A stretch of DNA of 64,000 nt from Chryseobacterium oranimense (GTDB lineage: Bacteria; Bacteroidota; Bacteroidia; Flavobacteriales; Weeksellaceae). Position 1 is the first letter of the stretch. Each line of letters opens with the position of its first letter. The translations under genes and the position numbers were made by a program. Under the pieces are notes generated by a model. It did no database searches. It was not told the DNA's origin and was given only the letters and a program-made list of their open reading frames with translations. Location: contig NZ_FQWT01000004.1 in the NCBI RefSeq assembly GCF_900129755.1, forward strand, positions 358,229-422,228, in the 5' to 3' direction. This document shows positions 8,330-16,183 of this stretch, one piece after another.

Positions 8330-8526
8330 ATAGGAAAATGGAGCGTTAAGAAAATTAATTCTGTGAACGTTAAGAAAATTCTATTGTTTGAAGCGCGAGA
8401 CAATTATTGAATCGAAGAAGTCATACTGAAATCGCGCAAGTTTTAGAATTTTTAGAGAACAGAAATAATTTTTAGCGAAAGTTTCCAGGTCTTGAACTTT
8501 TGTTTCTTTTGTTTCAAGACAAAAGA
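8330..8526 (+). repeat. Dispersed ~200-bp non-coding repeat, copy A
   Basis: It fills most of the gap between argC and argD. It resembles the reverse complement of 30924-31124 along its length. Shared words include gaacgttaagaaaattctat, gcgcaagtt, agaatttttagaga and ccaggtcttgaact. It carries an internal near-tandem GTTAAGAAAATT. No ORF is conserved between the two copies. Confidence 0.75.
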
Positions 8527-8545
8527 AAAATAAAAAAATAAAAAA

Positions 8546-9685
8546 ATGAATTTATTCAACGTATATCCATTATTCAACATAAATCCTGTGAAAGCACAGG
8601 GATCTTTCCTTTGGGATGATAAAGGAGAAAAATATCTTGATTTTTATGGCGGTCACGCAGTGATTTCCATTGGACATAATCATCCGTACTATCAAAATAA
8701 ATTGAAAGATCAGTTAGAAAAAATTTCTTTCTACTCCAATTCTGTGCAGAATGAATTGCAGACAGAACTGGCTGAAAAATTAGGAAAAATATCAGGATAC
8801 GAAGATTATAACCTTTTCCTGTGTAATTCCGGCGCTGAAGCCAATGAAAATGCATTGAAGCTGGCATCTTTTCACAACGGAAAAAATAAAGTGCTGTATT
8901 TCTCAGGATCATTTCACGGGAGAACTTCTGCGGCTGTTTCTGTAACGGACAATCCAAAAATTGTAGCTCCGGTAAACTTTTCTGAAAGATTTATTAAATC
9001 TGAGTGGAATAATATCCAGCAACTTGAAGAAATATTTGAAACGCTGGGAAGTGAAATTTCATCCGTCATCATCGAAGGAATTCAGGGAGTAGGCGGAATT
9101 ATGATTCCTACGGCAGAATTTTTATCTAAGATTAAAGAACTGTGTGAAAAATATGACACTGCTTTAATTCTTGATGAAGTGCAGTCAGGGTATGGAAGAA
9201 GCGGATATTTCTTTGCCCATCAGGAATTCGGTATCGAGCCGGATATGATTACGATTGCCAAAGGGATGGGAAATGGTTTCCCGATTGGCGGTGTGCTGAT
9301 CCATCCGAAGTTCCAGGCAAGCAATGGTTTGCTGGGAACCACTTTCGGAGGAAATCATTTGGCCTGTGCTGCGGCAATTGCTGTTCTGGATGTGATGAAA
9401 GAAGAAAATCTTACCGAAAATGCTCAGAAAATGGGTGATTATATTGAAGATGAAATTAAAGATTTTCCTCATATCAAAACCATCCGAAGGAAAGGGTTGA
9501 TGATCGGGATTGAACTTGATCAGGATTGTGCAGAAGTGAGGAAAAACCTGTTGTACAATCATCACATTTTTACAGGAAACTCCAATGATAAGAATGTTTT
9601 AAGGATTCTTCCTGCCCTTAATATCGGAAAAGAAGAAACAGATCTTTTTATAGGGGCTTTAAAAACGGTATTGGAAAGTATTTAA
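8546..9685 (+). CDS. argD: N-acylornithine aminotransferase
   Basis: A 379-aa class III PLP aminotransferase that converts N-acylglutamate semialdehyde to N-acylornithine. Visible elements are CNSGAEANENALKLA (phosphate contacts, about residues 93-107), SGSFHGRTSAAVSVT, and LILDEVQSGYGRSG with Asp210 contacting the PLP ring nitrogen. The Schiff-base lysine is Lys239 in ITIAKGMGNGFPIGG. The length is slightly short but complete for ArgD. The position between argC and the carbamoyltransferase gene supports the arginine assignment over other class III aminotransferases. Confidence 0.93.
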   Translation: MNLFNVYPLFNINPVKAQGSFLWDDKGEKYLDFYGGHAVISIGHNHPYYQNKLKDQLEKISFYSNSVQNELQTELAEKLGKISGYEDYNLFLCNSGAEANENALKLASFHNGKNKVLYFSGSFHGRTSAAVSVTDNPKIVAPVNFSERFIKSEWNNIQQLEEIFETLGSEISSVIIEGIQGVGGIMIPTAEFLSKIKELCEKYDTALILDEVQSGYGRSGYFFAHQEFGIEPDMITIAKGMGNGFPIGGVLIHPKFQASNGLLGTTFGGNHLACAAAIAVLDVMKEENLTENAQKMGDYIEDEIKDFPHIKTIRRKGLMIGIELDQDCAEVRKNLLYNHHIFTGNSNDKNVLRILPALNIGKEETDLFIGALKTVLESI

Positions 9686-9850
9686 CAGCAAAAGTCACAA
9701 GAAATCTGAACACCTTAATAATCTTACACGAATTTAAGGTTCTCAAAAAAATAAACTTTTAAAACTTAAGTGTTCTGAAGTGTTAAAAAATAAAAAGTTG
9801 TGCCTTTTGTGGTTGAAATTCATCACAATTAATTAGAAAAAAATCATTAA

Positions 9851-10810
9851 ATGAAAAAATTCACCTCTGTAAGCGATGTAGAAAACTTACAGGAAATCAT
9901 AAAAAAAGCTTTACAAATTAAAGAAAACCCTCATTCCGAAACAGAAAAAGGAAAGGGAAAAACAATAGGTCTTGTGTTTTTGAATTCAAGTTTAAGAACA
10001 CGCTTAAGCAGCCAGATCGCAGCACAGAATCTAGGTTTAAATGTTCTGACATTAAATGCAGCACAGGAAGCCTGGAATCTGGAATTTGCAGACGGAGCTG
10101 TAATGAATGGCGATACCGTTGAACATATTAAAGATGCCATCGAAGTATTGAATCAATACTGTGATATCATCGCGGTACGTTGCTTCGCAGGAATGAAATC
10201 TAAAGAAGACGATGTGAACGAAAGTATCCTGAACCAGTTTGAACAGCATGCAAAAGTACCTGTAATTTCTCTGGAATCAGCTACGCGCCATCCGCTGCAA
10301 AGTCTGGCAGACTGTATTACCATCACAGAAAACTGGAAAGAAGAGCGCAAACCAAAAGTAGTTCTGACATGGGCGCCACATATCAAGCCAATTGCCCAGG
10401 CTGTTGGAAATTCTTTTGCAGAGTGGATGCAGGAAATGGATGTGGATTTTGTAATCGCCAATCCCGAAGGGTATGATCTGGACAAAAACTTTACAAAAGA
10501 CGTAAAAGTAATTCATAATCAGGATGAAGCGTTGAAAGATGCAGATTTTATTTATGTGAAAAACTGGTCTTCTTTTGATGATTATGCAAAAATGCCGGAA
10601 GTAAAAGAAAACTGGATGCTGACAACCCAAAAACTGGAAAATACCAATGCTGCAAAAGTAATGCATTGCCTTCCGGTGCGCCGTAATGTAGAATTGAGTG
10701 ATGAAGTGATGGATGGCGACCATTCTATTATCTATCAGCAGGCCAAAAACCGGATTTTCTCTGCTCAGGCTGTATTCAGCGAAATTCTGGACGAAATCAA
10801 TTCAAAATAA
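9851..10810 (+). CDS. argF': N-succinylornithine/N-acetylornithine carbamoyltransferase
   Basis: A 319-aa transcarbamylase that carbamoylates an N-acylated ornithine, unlike ordinary ArgF. The carbamoyl-phosphate loop is SSLRTRLS (residues 46-53). ESATRHPLQSLAD replaces HPCQ, and HCLPVRRN is near the end. VLTWAPHIKPIAQAVGNSFAEWM (about 171-193) resembles the Bacteroides succinylornithine enzyme. Residue 90, in NGDTVEH, is Val. From memory, this position is Glu in acetylornithine and Pro in succinylornithine enzymes, and a hydrophobic residue there favours the succinyl substrate. The gene is 6 bp upstream of argB. Confidence 0.88.
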   Translation: MKKFTSVSDVENLQEIIKKALQIKENPHSETEKGKGKTIGLVFLNSSLRTRLSSQIAAQNLGLNVLTLNAAQEAWNLEFADGAVMNGDTVEHIKDAIEVLNQYCDIIAVRCFAGMKSKEDDVNESILNQFEQHAKVPVISLESATRHPLQSLADCITITENWKEERKPKVVLTWAPHIKPIAQAVGNSFAEWMQEMDVDFVIANPEGYDLDKNFTKDVKVIHNQDEALKDADFIYVKNWSSFDDYAKMPEVKENWMLTTQKLENTNAAKVMHCLPVRRNVELSDEVMDGDHSIIYQQAKNRIFSAQAVFSEILDEINSK

Positions 10811-10816
10811 TAACCT

Positions 10817-11608
10817 ATGGAGAAGCTTTTTGTTGTTAAAATAGGAGGAGCTTTAATCGATGATGAGGAATTATTGAACAAGTTTCTGGAACAGTTTTCT
10901 GAAATCAATGAAAAGAAAATTCTTGTTCATGGTGGCGGAAAACTGGCTACTACGTTGGCTGACAAGCTGGGAATTGAACAGAAATTAATTAACGGAAGAA
11001 GGATTACGGATAAAGATACTCTCGATATTGTATCCATGGTGTATGCAGGAAGCATCAATAAAAATATAGTAGCTAAACTGCAGGCAAAAAACTGTAATGC
11101 TATTGGATTTTCCGGTGCTGACGGAAATATGATCCAGGCTAAGAAAAGAGTACACCCGGAAATAGATTTCGGATTTGTAGGTGATATTGACAAGCAGAGC
11201 ATTAATGAAAAATTGCTTTCACAACTGATTGATCTTGATCTTGTACCGGTTTTTTCAGCAATAACCCATGACAAAAAAGGCAATCTTTTAAACACCAATG
11301 CAGATACTATTGCTTCTGTAATTGCACAATCCCTGTCAGATGTTTATGATGTGGAGTTGTTGTTCTGTTTTGATAAGGAAGGCGTTCTCGAAAATATTGA
11401 AGACCCGGGATCCGTTATAAAAAAGGTGTCAGAAGAAGAATTTTCTCTTTTAAAAGAAGCGGGAAAACTCCACAAAGGTATTCTTCCCAAGCTTGAAAAT
11501 GCTCTCGGAGCAGTAAAAAATAATGTAAGCAAGGTATTCTTAATCAAAGAAACCCAATTGAAAAACCATATAGAAAACCATCATGGAGGAACTGAAATCT
11601 GTTTATAG
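10817..11608 (+). CDS. argB: N-acylglutamate kinase
   Basis: A 263-aa amino-acid kinase that phosphorylates N-acetyl- or, by pathway context, N-succinylglutamate. Visible motifs are VKIGGALIDDEELL at the N-terminus (Lys and GG loop), LVHGGGK near residue 37 and SGADGNMIQAKKR. It has no extra N-terminal helix of the arginine-inhibited hexameric class, so it may be a feedback-insensitive dimer; that is an inference from length. It is 6 bp after argF' and overlaps the next gene by 26 nt. Confidence 0.92.
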   Translation: MEKLFVVKIGGALIDDEELLNKFLEQFSEINEKKILVHGGGKLATTLADKLGIEQKLINGRRITDKDTLDIVSMVYAGSINKNIVAKLQAKNCNAIGFSGADGNMIQAKKRVHPEIDFGFVGDIDKQSINEKLLSQLIDLDLVPVFSAITHDKKGNLLNTNADTIASVIAQSLSDVYDVELLFCFDKEGVLENIEDPGSVIKKVSEEEFSLLKEAGKLHKGILPKLENALGAVKNNVSKVFLIKETQLKNHIENHHGGTEICL

Positions 11609-12665
11609 TAAAGACGAACTACTGAATAACGCGGTTGAATTGCTTAAAAAACTGATTGCAATTCCTTCATTCAGCAAAGATGAATACAATACGTCTGTGG
11701 AAATTGAGAATTTTTTCAAGAAACATCATATTCCTACGAAACGGTTTAAAAATAACATCTGGGCAGTTAATAAGAACTTTGATGTATTTAAGCCGTCGGT
11801 TTTGCTAAATACCCATCATGATACCGTAAAACCCAATAAAGCTTACACATTGGACCCTTTTCTTCCGGTTGAAAAAGATGGAAAACTATACGGTTTGGGA
11901 AGTAATGATGCGGGAGCTTCACTGGTGGCTATGGCGCAGGTTTTTTTGCATTTTTATGAAAAAGAAAATTTAAACTACAATCTGATCATTGCCCTGACAG
12001 CCGAAGAAGAAATCTCAGGACTTGACGGCATTGAAGCTTTATTTCCACAGCTTCCCAATATAGAGCTCGCCATAGTGGGAGAACCTACACAAATGAATCT
12101 GGCGATCGCAGAAAAAGGACTTTTGGTGATAGATGGGGAAATGAAAGGAACTCCTTCCCATGCTGCCCATCCGAACGATGATAATTCCATTGTAAAATGT
12201 ATGGAAGACCTGCAGAATATCCTGGCTTTTAAATTCCCTAAAGTTTCAGATTATCTGGAAGAAGTGAAAATTACCCTGTCTGGAATTCATGCCGGAGTTC
12301 AGCATAATGTGGTTCCGGAATCCTGCACTTTTACTCTGGATGTAAGGGTTACGGATGAATATTCAAATAAAGAAGCATTCGAAATTATTCAGAAGCAGAT
12401 GAAATCTACACTGACGGCGAGGTCTTTAAGGTTGAATTCATCAAAAATAGAAATGGATCATCCGTTTGTGCAGGCAGGTTTGGAAATCGGAAGGACAACG
12501 TACGGTTCGCCAACATCGTCCGATCAGGCCATTATTCCCTGCACATCAGTAAAGATCGGCCCCGGCGACAGCAGGCGCTCTCATACCGCAGATGAATACA
12601 TCTATATAAAAGAGATTGAAGAAGGAATTGAGATTTATATAAAGATCTTAGAAAAAGTTTTATAA
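11583..12665 (+). CDS. argE: M20-family deacylase (N-acetyl/succinylornithine or -citrulline deacylase)
   Basis: A 360-aa M20 metallopeptidase with the standard two-metal site: NTHHDTV (His78, Asp80), GSNDAG (bridging Asp109), and TAEEEISG with catalytic Glu141 and ligand Glu142. A VGEPTQMNLAIAEKG segment and a small dimerisation domain follow. In this pathway the acyl group is kept until after carbamoylation, so the expected substrate is N-acylcitrulline rather than acetylornithine. The start lies inside the end of argB (26-nt overlap), which indicates coupling. The symbol is used by position; the sequence resembles the DapE/ArgE group generally. Confidence 0.85.
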   Translation: MEELKSVYSKDELLNNAVELLKKLIAIPSFSKDEYNTSVEIENFFKKHHIPTKRFKNNIWAVNKNFDVFKPSVLLNTHHDTVKPNKAYTLDPFLPVEKDGKLYGLGSNDAGASLVAMAQVFLHFYEKENLNYNLIIALTAEEEISGLDGIEALFPQLPNIELAIVGEPTQMNLAIAEKGLLVIDGEMKGTPSHAAHPNDDNSIVKCMEDLQNILAFKFPKVSDYLEEVKITLSGIHAGVQHNVVPESCTFTLDVRVTDEYSNKEAFEIIQKQMKSTLTARSLRLNSSKIEMDHPFVQAGLEIGRTTYGSPTSSDQAIIPCTSVKIGPGDSRRSHTADEYIYIKEIEEGIEIYIKILEKVL

Positions 12666-12911
12666 AGAACTCGGATCTCAGAATCCAGACACCAGACTTT
12701 CAAAATTCTGATATAGGACCTCTGAAACCGATTAATCTAAAATAATGTTTTGACCATGCTCAGCAGATAATGAAGTTTGAATATTTTTAATAAAGATTTA
12801 TGCAAAAAATTAAATTAAAAATGAAAGACTTTAATGTGGAGATGTTTTTTTATAGTTAATAATAAGGACTGCTGGGCTGGTTGAAACGAATCAATATTTA
12901 AAGAAAAGAAT
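12666..12911. other. Intergenic region before argH
   Basis: This ~245-bp AT-rich gap holds low-complexity text (aactcggatctcagaatccag and similar) of the kind seen at other operon junctions in this window. No clear -7 TAnnTTTG box with a spaced -33 element is visible, so argH is probably read from upstream. Confidence 0.4.
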
Positions 12912-14216
12912 ATGAAAAAAATATGGCAGAAGGATGACCTGGCCACCAATATATTAGTCAACAAATTTACAGTCGGGAAAGACCTTGACTTCGATGAACG
13001 TTTGGCAAAATACGATGTTAAAGGCTCCATGGCCCATTGTAAAATGCTGGCAGAAACGGGGATTATCTCCGTTGGAGAATCAGAACAGATGCTTTCCGTT
13101 TTGGCAGACATTTTAAATGACATAGACAGCGGAAACTTTGTGATCGACAAAGAAGCAGAAGATATCCATTCCCAGGTGGAAGCTATTTTAATTGAAAAAT
13201 TAGGAGATACCGGGAAGAAAATTCATACCGCAAGATCCCGTAATGATCAGGTTTTACTGGATATTAAGCTTTATTTATTAGATGAAATTCGAGAAATTAC
13301 AGCTTTAACTGATGAATTTTTCCAAATCCTGATTAAACTGGCAGATCAGCATAAAAACAAATTGCTTCCGGGTTACACTCATTTTCAGATAGCCATGCCG
13401 TCTTCCTTTGGATTGTGGCTTGGAGCCTATGCTGAAGCATTGCTGGATGATGTGGAACTGCTGTTTTCGGTGAAGAATATCATCAATAAAAACCCGCTTG
13501 GTTCAGCAGCAGGATACGGTTCTTCCTTTCCGATAGACCGTGAAAGCACGACCTATAACCTGGGCTTTCAGTCGATGAACTATAACTCTGTGTATGCCCA
13601 GATGACCCGCGGAAAATCTGAAAAAATGCTGTCCATGGCTATGGCCACTTTAGCAGGAACCCTTGGGAAATTCTCGTATGATGTCTGTTTATATTTAAGT
13701 CAGAACTTCGATTTTATAAGCTTTCCAAAGGAATTTACCACGGGAAGCAGCATCATGCCGCACAAAAAGAACCCGGATATTTTCGAGCTGGTACGCGCAC
13801 GATGTAACAGAATCCAGGCTCTGCCGAATGAATTGATCCTATTGACAAATAATTTGCCTTCGGGTTATCACAGAGATGTACAGCTTACGAAGGAAATTCT
13901 TTTTCCGGCAATTGATTCATTGAAAGAATGTCTGGAGATTTTAAATTACACTCTTCCGAATATCCAGGTAAAAGACGGAATTCTGGAAGACGAAAAATAT
14001 AAATACCTGTTCAGCGTAGAGAAAATCAATGAAGAAGTGAAAAAAGGAAGCTCATTCCGTGATGCTTACGTAAAAGTAGGGCAGGAGATTGAAAACAATG
14101 AATTTGAATTTGAGACCGGTAATCTTAATCACACCCATCAGGGGAGCATAGGAAACCTTTGTCTTGATAAAATAGAATATCAGTTTAATAAACTGAAAAA
14201 CAAACTATTGGGTTGA
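12912..14216 (+). CDS. argH: Argininosuccinate lyase
   Basis: This 434-aa member of the fumarase/aspartase superfamily splits argininosuccinate into arginine and fumarate. It carries the signature GSSIMPHKKNPD, starting at residue 278, which includes the catalytic Ser loop. HTARSRNDQ near residue 106 and TRGKSEKMLSMAMATLAGTLGK in the core are also visible. Length and motifs are standard. It closes the arginine cluster and is followed at once by an inverted repeat that can act as a terminator. Confidence 0.95.
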   Translation: MKKIWQKDDLATNILVNKFTVGKDLDFDERLAKYDVKGSMAHCKMLAETGIISVGESEQMLSVLADILNDIDSGNFVIDKEAEDIHSQVEAILIEKLGDTGKKIHTARSRNDQVLLDIKLYLLDEIREITALTDEFFQILIKLADQHKNKLLPGYTHFQIAMPSSFGLWLGAYAEALLDDVELLFSVKNIINKNPLGSAAGYGSSFPIDRESTTYNLGFQSMNYNSVYAQMTRGKSEKMLSMAMATLAGTLGKFSYDVCLYLSQNFDFISFPKEFTTGSSIMPHKKNPDIFELVRARCNRIQALPNELILLTNNLPSGYHRDVQLTKEILFPAIDSLKECLEILNYTLPNIQVKDGILEDEKYKYLFSVEKINEEVKKGSSFRDAYVKVGQEIENNEFEFETGNLNHTHQGSIGNLCLDKIEYQFNKLKNKLLG

Positions 14217-14217
14217 T

Positions 14218-14247
14218 AATTTTTAATCACTGGATTGATTAAAAATT
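14218..14247. terminator. Perfect 12-bp inverted repeat after argH
   Basis: The arms AATTTTTAATCA (14218-14229) and TGATTAAAAATT (14236-14247) are exact complements with a 6-nt loop, two bases after the argH stop codon. The A/T-rich arms make a weak, bidirectional terminator plausible. Confidence 0.5.
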
Positions 14248-14251
14248 TATC

Positions 14252-14335
14252 AGATGCTTCGGCCTCACTCCGTATGACAATATTGCAATGATGTTTAGTA
14301 TTAGAAATGTCGTGCTGAGCGAAGTCGAAGCATCT
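14252..14335. repeat. MITE-like 84-bp element with imperfect 28-bp terminal inverted repeats
   Basis: The left end starts AGATGCTTCGG and the right end finishes CGAAGCATCT. By eye 22 of 28 end positions pair. The right half contains GTGCTGAGCGAAGTCGAAG, a word I associate with small dispersed palindromes in Flavobacteriia. It lies between argH and the convergent Lrp gene. Confidence 0.6.
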
Positions 14336-14439
14336 TTTAATAAGGCTATGATTGGGAAAGGTAGCTTATCAAAATTCGCTTGCGAATCCTTAACTATCCT
14401 TAATCACTTAAAGAAATCTTAATGGTTTAATTAAGCTAA

Positions 14440-14901
14440 TTATTCCAGATCAATTTTAAACTTAGTAGATTTCTTCACCTCGTGAAGGACAATAGAACTG
14501 TGATACTGGCCAATATTAGGTATGTTTGAGATCACATTCACCGCAAAGTCATTATAAGAGTTAATATCCTTTGCAATGATCTTCAGCATATAGTCATATT
14601 CTCCCGAAAGACTGATGATTTCCTGCACTTCATCATATTTCATAATGTTTTTCTCAAAGGTTTCCAGTACTTTCTGGGATTGTTCCTTAAGACGGACGTT
14701 ACAATAGACGACAATATTCAGACCCAGTTTTTCACGGTTTAAAAGGCCAACATATTTCTCAATAATGCCCTGTTTCTCCAGCTGTTTGATACGTTCATAA
14801 GTAGGAGTAAACGTAAGACCTATCTTTTCTGAAATTTCTTTCACCGATAAAGTAGAGTCTTCCTGAATAATACTGAGAATCATTTTGTCCTTTAAATCCA
14901 T
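14440..14901 (-). CDS. Lrp/AsnC-family transcription regulator
   Basis: This 153-aa protein has an N-terminal winged helix (MDLKDKMILSIIQEDSTLSVKEISEKIGLTFTPTYERIKQLEKQGIIEKY, residues 1-50). A RAM/AsnC ligand-binding domain follows, with VQEIISLSGEYDYMLKIIAKDINSYNDF. Such proteins form octamers that respond to amino acids. It converges with argH and is divergent from pyrB, with ~125 bp between its start and the pyrB leader ORF, so either cluster could be a target. The effector is unknown. Confidence 0.9.
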   Translation of the reverse strand: MDLKDKMILSIIQEDSTLSVKEISEKIGLTFTPTYERIKQLEKQGIIEKYVGLLNREKLGLNIVVYCNVRLKEQSQKVLETFEKNIMKYDEVQEIISLSGEYDYMLKIIAKDINSYNDFAVNVISNIPNIGQYHSSIVLHEVKKSTKFKIDLE

Positions 14902-14989
14902 AGAATAGGTTTGAGTTTTAACAAAAATATCAATTATAAATGAAAATAAGGAAAGAATAAGAGGTTTTTAATTTATTTAAAACTTTGGT

Positions 14990-15020
14990 TTTGTAGGTTC
15001 ACGAAATTTTTGTATCTTTG
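14990..15020 (+). promoter_or_regulatory. Promoter of the pyrB-car operon
   Basis: A -33 TTTG at 14990-14993, 19 nt, and a perfect -7 TATCTTTG at 15013-15020. Transcription would begin about five bases later, near 15025, placing the leader ORF start codon (15027) at or next to the 5' end of the RNA. Confidence 0.75.
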
Positions 15021-15026
15021 CACCTA

Positions 15027-15098
15027 ATGAATAAAAGAGTGTTTATATCATTAGATTTACCGGGCGAAAGCGCCCTTTACGATATTTATTATTATTAA
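15027..15098 (+). CDS. Candidate pyrB leader peptide, 23 aa
   Basis: The ORF reads [20 protein letters not shown] followed by three Tyr codons and stop. It starts within a few bases of the inferred transcription start, so it would be leaderless or nearly so. Codons 12-17 run through the pause-like hairpin and codons 18-23 through a U-rich tract; the stop codon touches the terminator stem. This is the layout of the E. coli pyrBI leader. Translation itself is not shown; the lack of a ribosome binding site is the main weakness. Confidence 0.55.
   Translation: MNKRVFISLDLPGESALYDIYYY
15062..15075 (+). promoter_or_regulatory. Pause-like hairpin in pyrB leader
   Basis: GGGCG (15062-15066) and CGCCC (15071-15075) pair around an AAAG loop. 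It is followed by a tract with 13 T in about 22 bases (15076-15096), where RNA polymerase would slow when UTP is low. Confidence 0.6.
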
Positions 15099-15124
15099 GC
15101 GAAGATGTTGTCTTCGCTTTTTTT
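15097..15124 (+). terminator. Intrinsic terminator (attenuator) before pyrB
   Basis: The stem GCGAAGA (15099-15105) / TCTTCGC (15111-15117) has a 5-nt loop and is extended by two A-T pairs, then a run of seven T (15118-15124). The pyrB start codon is only 20 nt further on, so this terminator must be bypassed to express the operon. Confidence 0.85.
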
Positions 15125-15144
15125 ATGCTCAAAAATTAAGAATT

Positions 15145-16035
15145 ATGTTTACGATTACAGAACTTAGCACCGAGAGAATCAACAGTATACTGACCGAAGC
15201 AATGGCTTTTGCCAACGGTAAAACTGCAAAAATTGAAGGAGAAGTTTTCTGCTCAAATCTTTTCTTTGAAGACAGTACAAGAACAAAGACAAGTTTTGAT
15301 ATTGCAGAAAGAAAACTGGGGCTGCAGGTAGTGCCGTTTGATGCTTCACACAGCTCTGTAAACAAAGGAGAAAGTCTTTATGACACCGTGAAAACCATTG
15401 AAAGCCTTGGGGTAAATCTGGTGGTGATCAGAGATAAAAAAGACAGGTATTTCGAAGAACTGAATAATATCAGTATTCCGGTGATCAACGGAGGAGACGG
15501 AACCGGAAACCATCCTTCCCAGTGTATGCTGGATCTGTTGACAATCTATCAGGAATTCGGGAAATTTGAAGGACTGAAAATAGGAATCGTAGGCGACGTA
15601 AAGCACAGCCGTGTTGCCAATTCCAATGCAGAAGCATTAAGAAGATTAGGAGCTAAAGTATATTTCTCCGGACCGGAAGACTGGTTTGATGAAGGAGCCC
15701 TAATTAACGGAACTTACTTACCGGTTGATCAGTTAATAACCGAAGTAGATGTTTTAATGCTGCTGAGAATCCAGCACGAAAGACATGATTCAAAAATGAG
15801 CTACTCCGCTTCCGAATACCATAAAAAATACGGTCTAACGAAAGAAAGAGAAAAAGCAATGAAAAGCGGAGCCATTATCATGCATCCTGCTCCTATCAAC
15901 AGGGGAGTGGAGATTGATACTGACCTTGTAGAATGTGAACGTTCAAGAGTATTCAAACAAATGCAGAATGGTGTTTTCGCGAGAATGGCAATTCTGAAAA
16001 AAACTTTGGAAAAAGAAGGCTATACCTTCAAATAA
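15145..16035 (+). CDS. pyrB: Aspartate carbamoyltransferase catalytic subunit
   Basis: This 296-aa enzyme condenses carbamoyl phosphate and aspartate (pyrimidine step 2). [21 protein letters not shown] holds the carbamoyl-phosphate loop [24 protein letters not shown] and the aspartate-side [14 protein letters not shown] are present. It is slightly shorter than the usual ~305 residues but has all motifs. No pyrI regulatory subunit follows, so nucleotide control may lie in the attenuator rather than in the enzyme. It is followed by carA after 148 bp. Confidence 0.96.
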   Translation: MFTITELSTERINSILTEAMAFANGKTAKIEGEVFCSNLFFEDSTRTKTSFDIAERKLGLQVVPFDASHSSVNKGESLYDTVKTIESLGVNLVVIRDKKDRYFEELNNISIPVINGGDGTGNHPSQCMLDLLTIYQEFGKFEGLKIGIVGDVKHSRVANSNAEALRRLGAKVYFSGPEDWFDEGALINGTYLPVDQLITEVDVLMLLRIQHERHDSKMSYSASEYHKKYGLTKEREKAMKSGAIIMHPAPINRGVEIDTDLVECERSRVFKQMQNGVFARMAILKKTLEKEGYTFK

Positions 16036-16090
16036 TAATAAGGTTCGGGATTCCGGTTTTGAGTTCCGGATCTTGAGCTGACAAAAAATT

Positions 16091-16131
16091 CCCCTCCTCT
16101 GGAGGGGTGGCAAAAATTCAAAGAATTTTTG
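16091..16131 (+). repeat. Two adjacent hairpins between pyrB and carA
   Basis: CCCCTCC (16091-16097) pairs with GGAGGGG (16101-16107), and CAAAAATTC (16111-16119) pairs with GAATTTTTG (16123-16131). Neither is followed by a long T-run. The pair looks like a small dispersed palindromic element inside the operon that could also affect mRNA stability. Confidence 0.6.
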
Positions 16132-16183
16132 ACGGGGTGGTTAAAAATAAAATAAAAAGTAAAAGAAAATCTAAATAAATAAA

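Noticed and set aside
15027..15098. Simple tyrosine attenuator
   Set aside because: Four Tyr codons occur, but the downstream genes are for pyrimidine synthesis and the U-rich tract plus pause hairpin fit UTP sensing better; kept as an alternative only.
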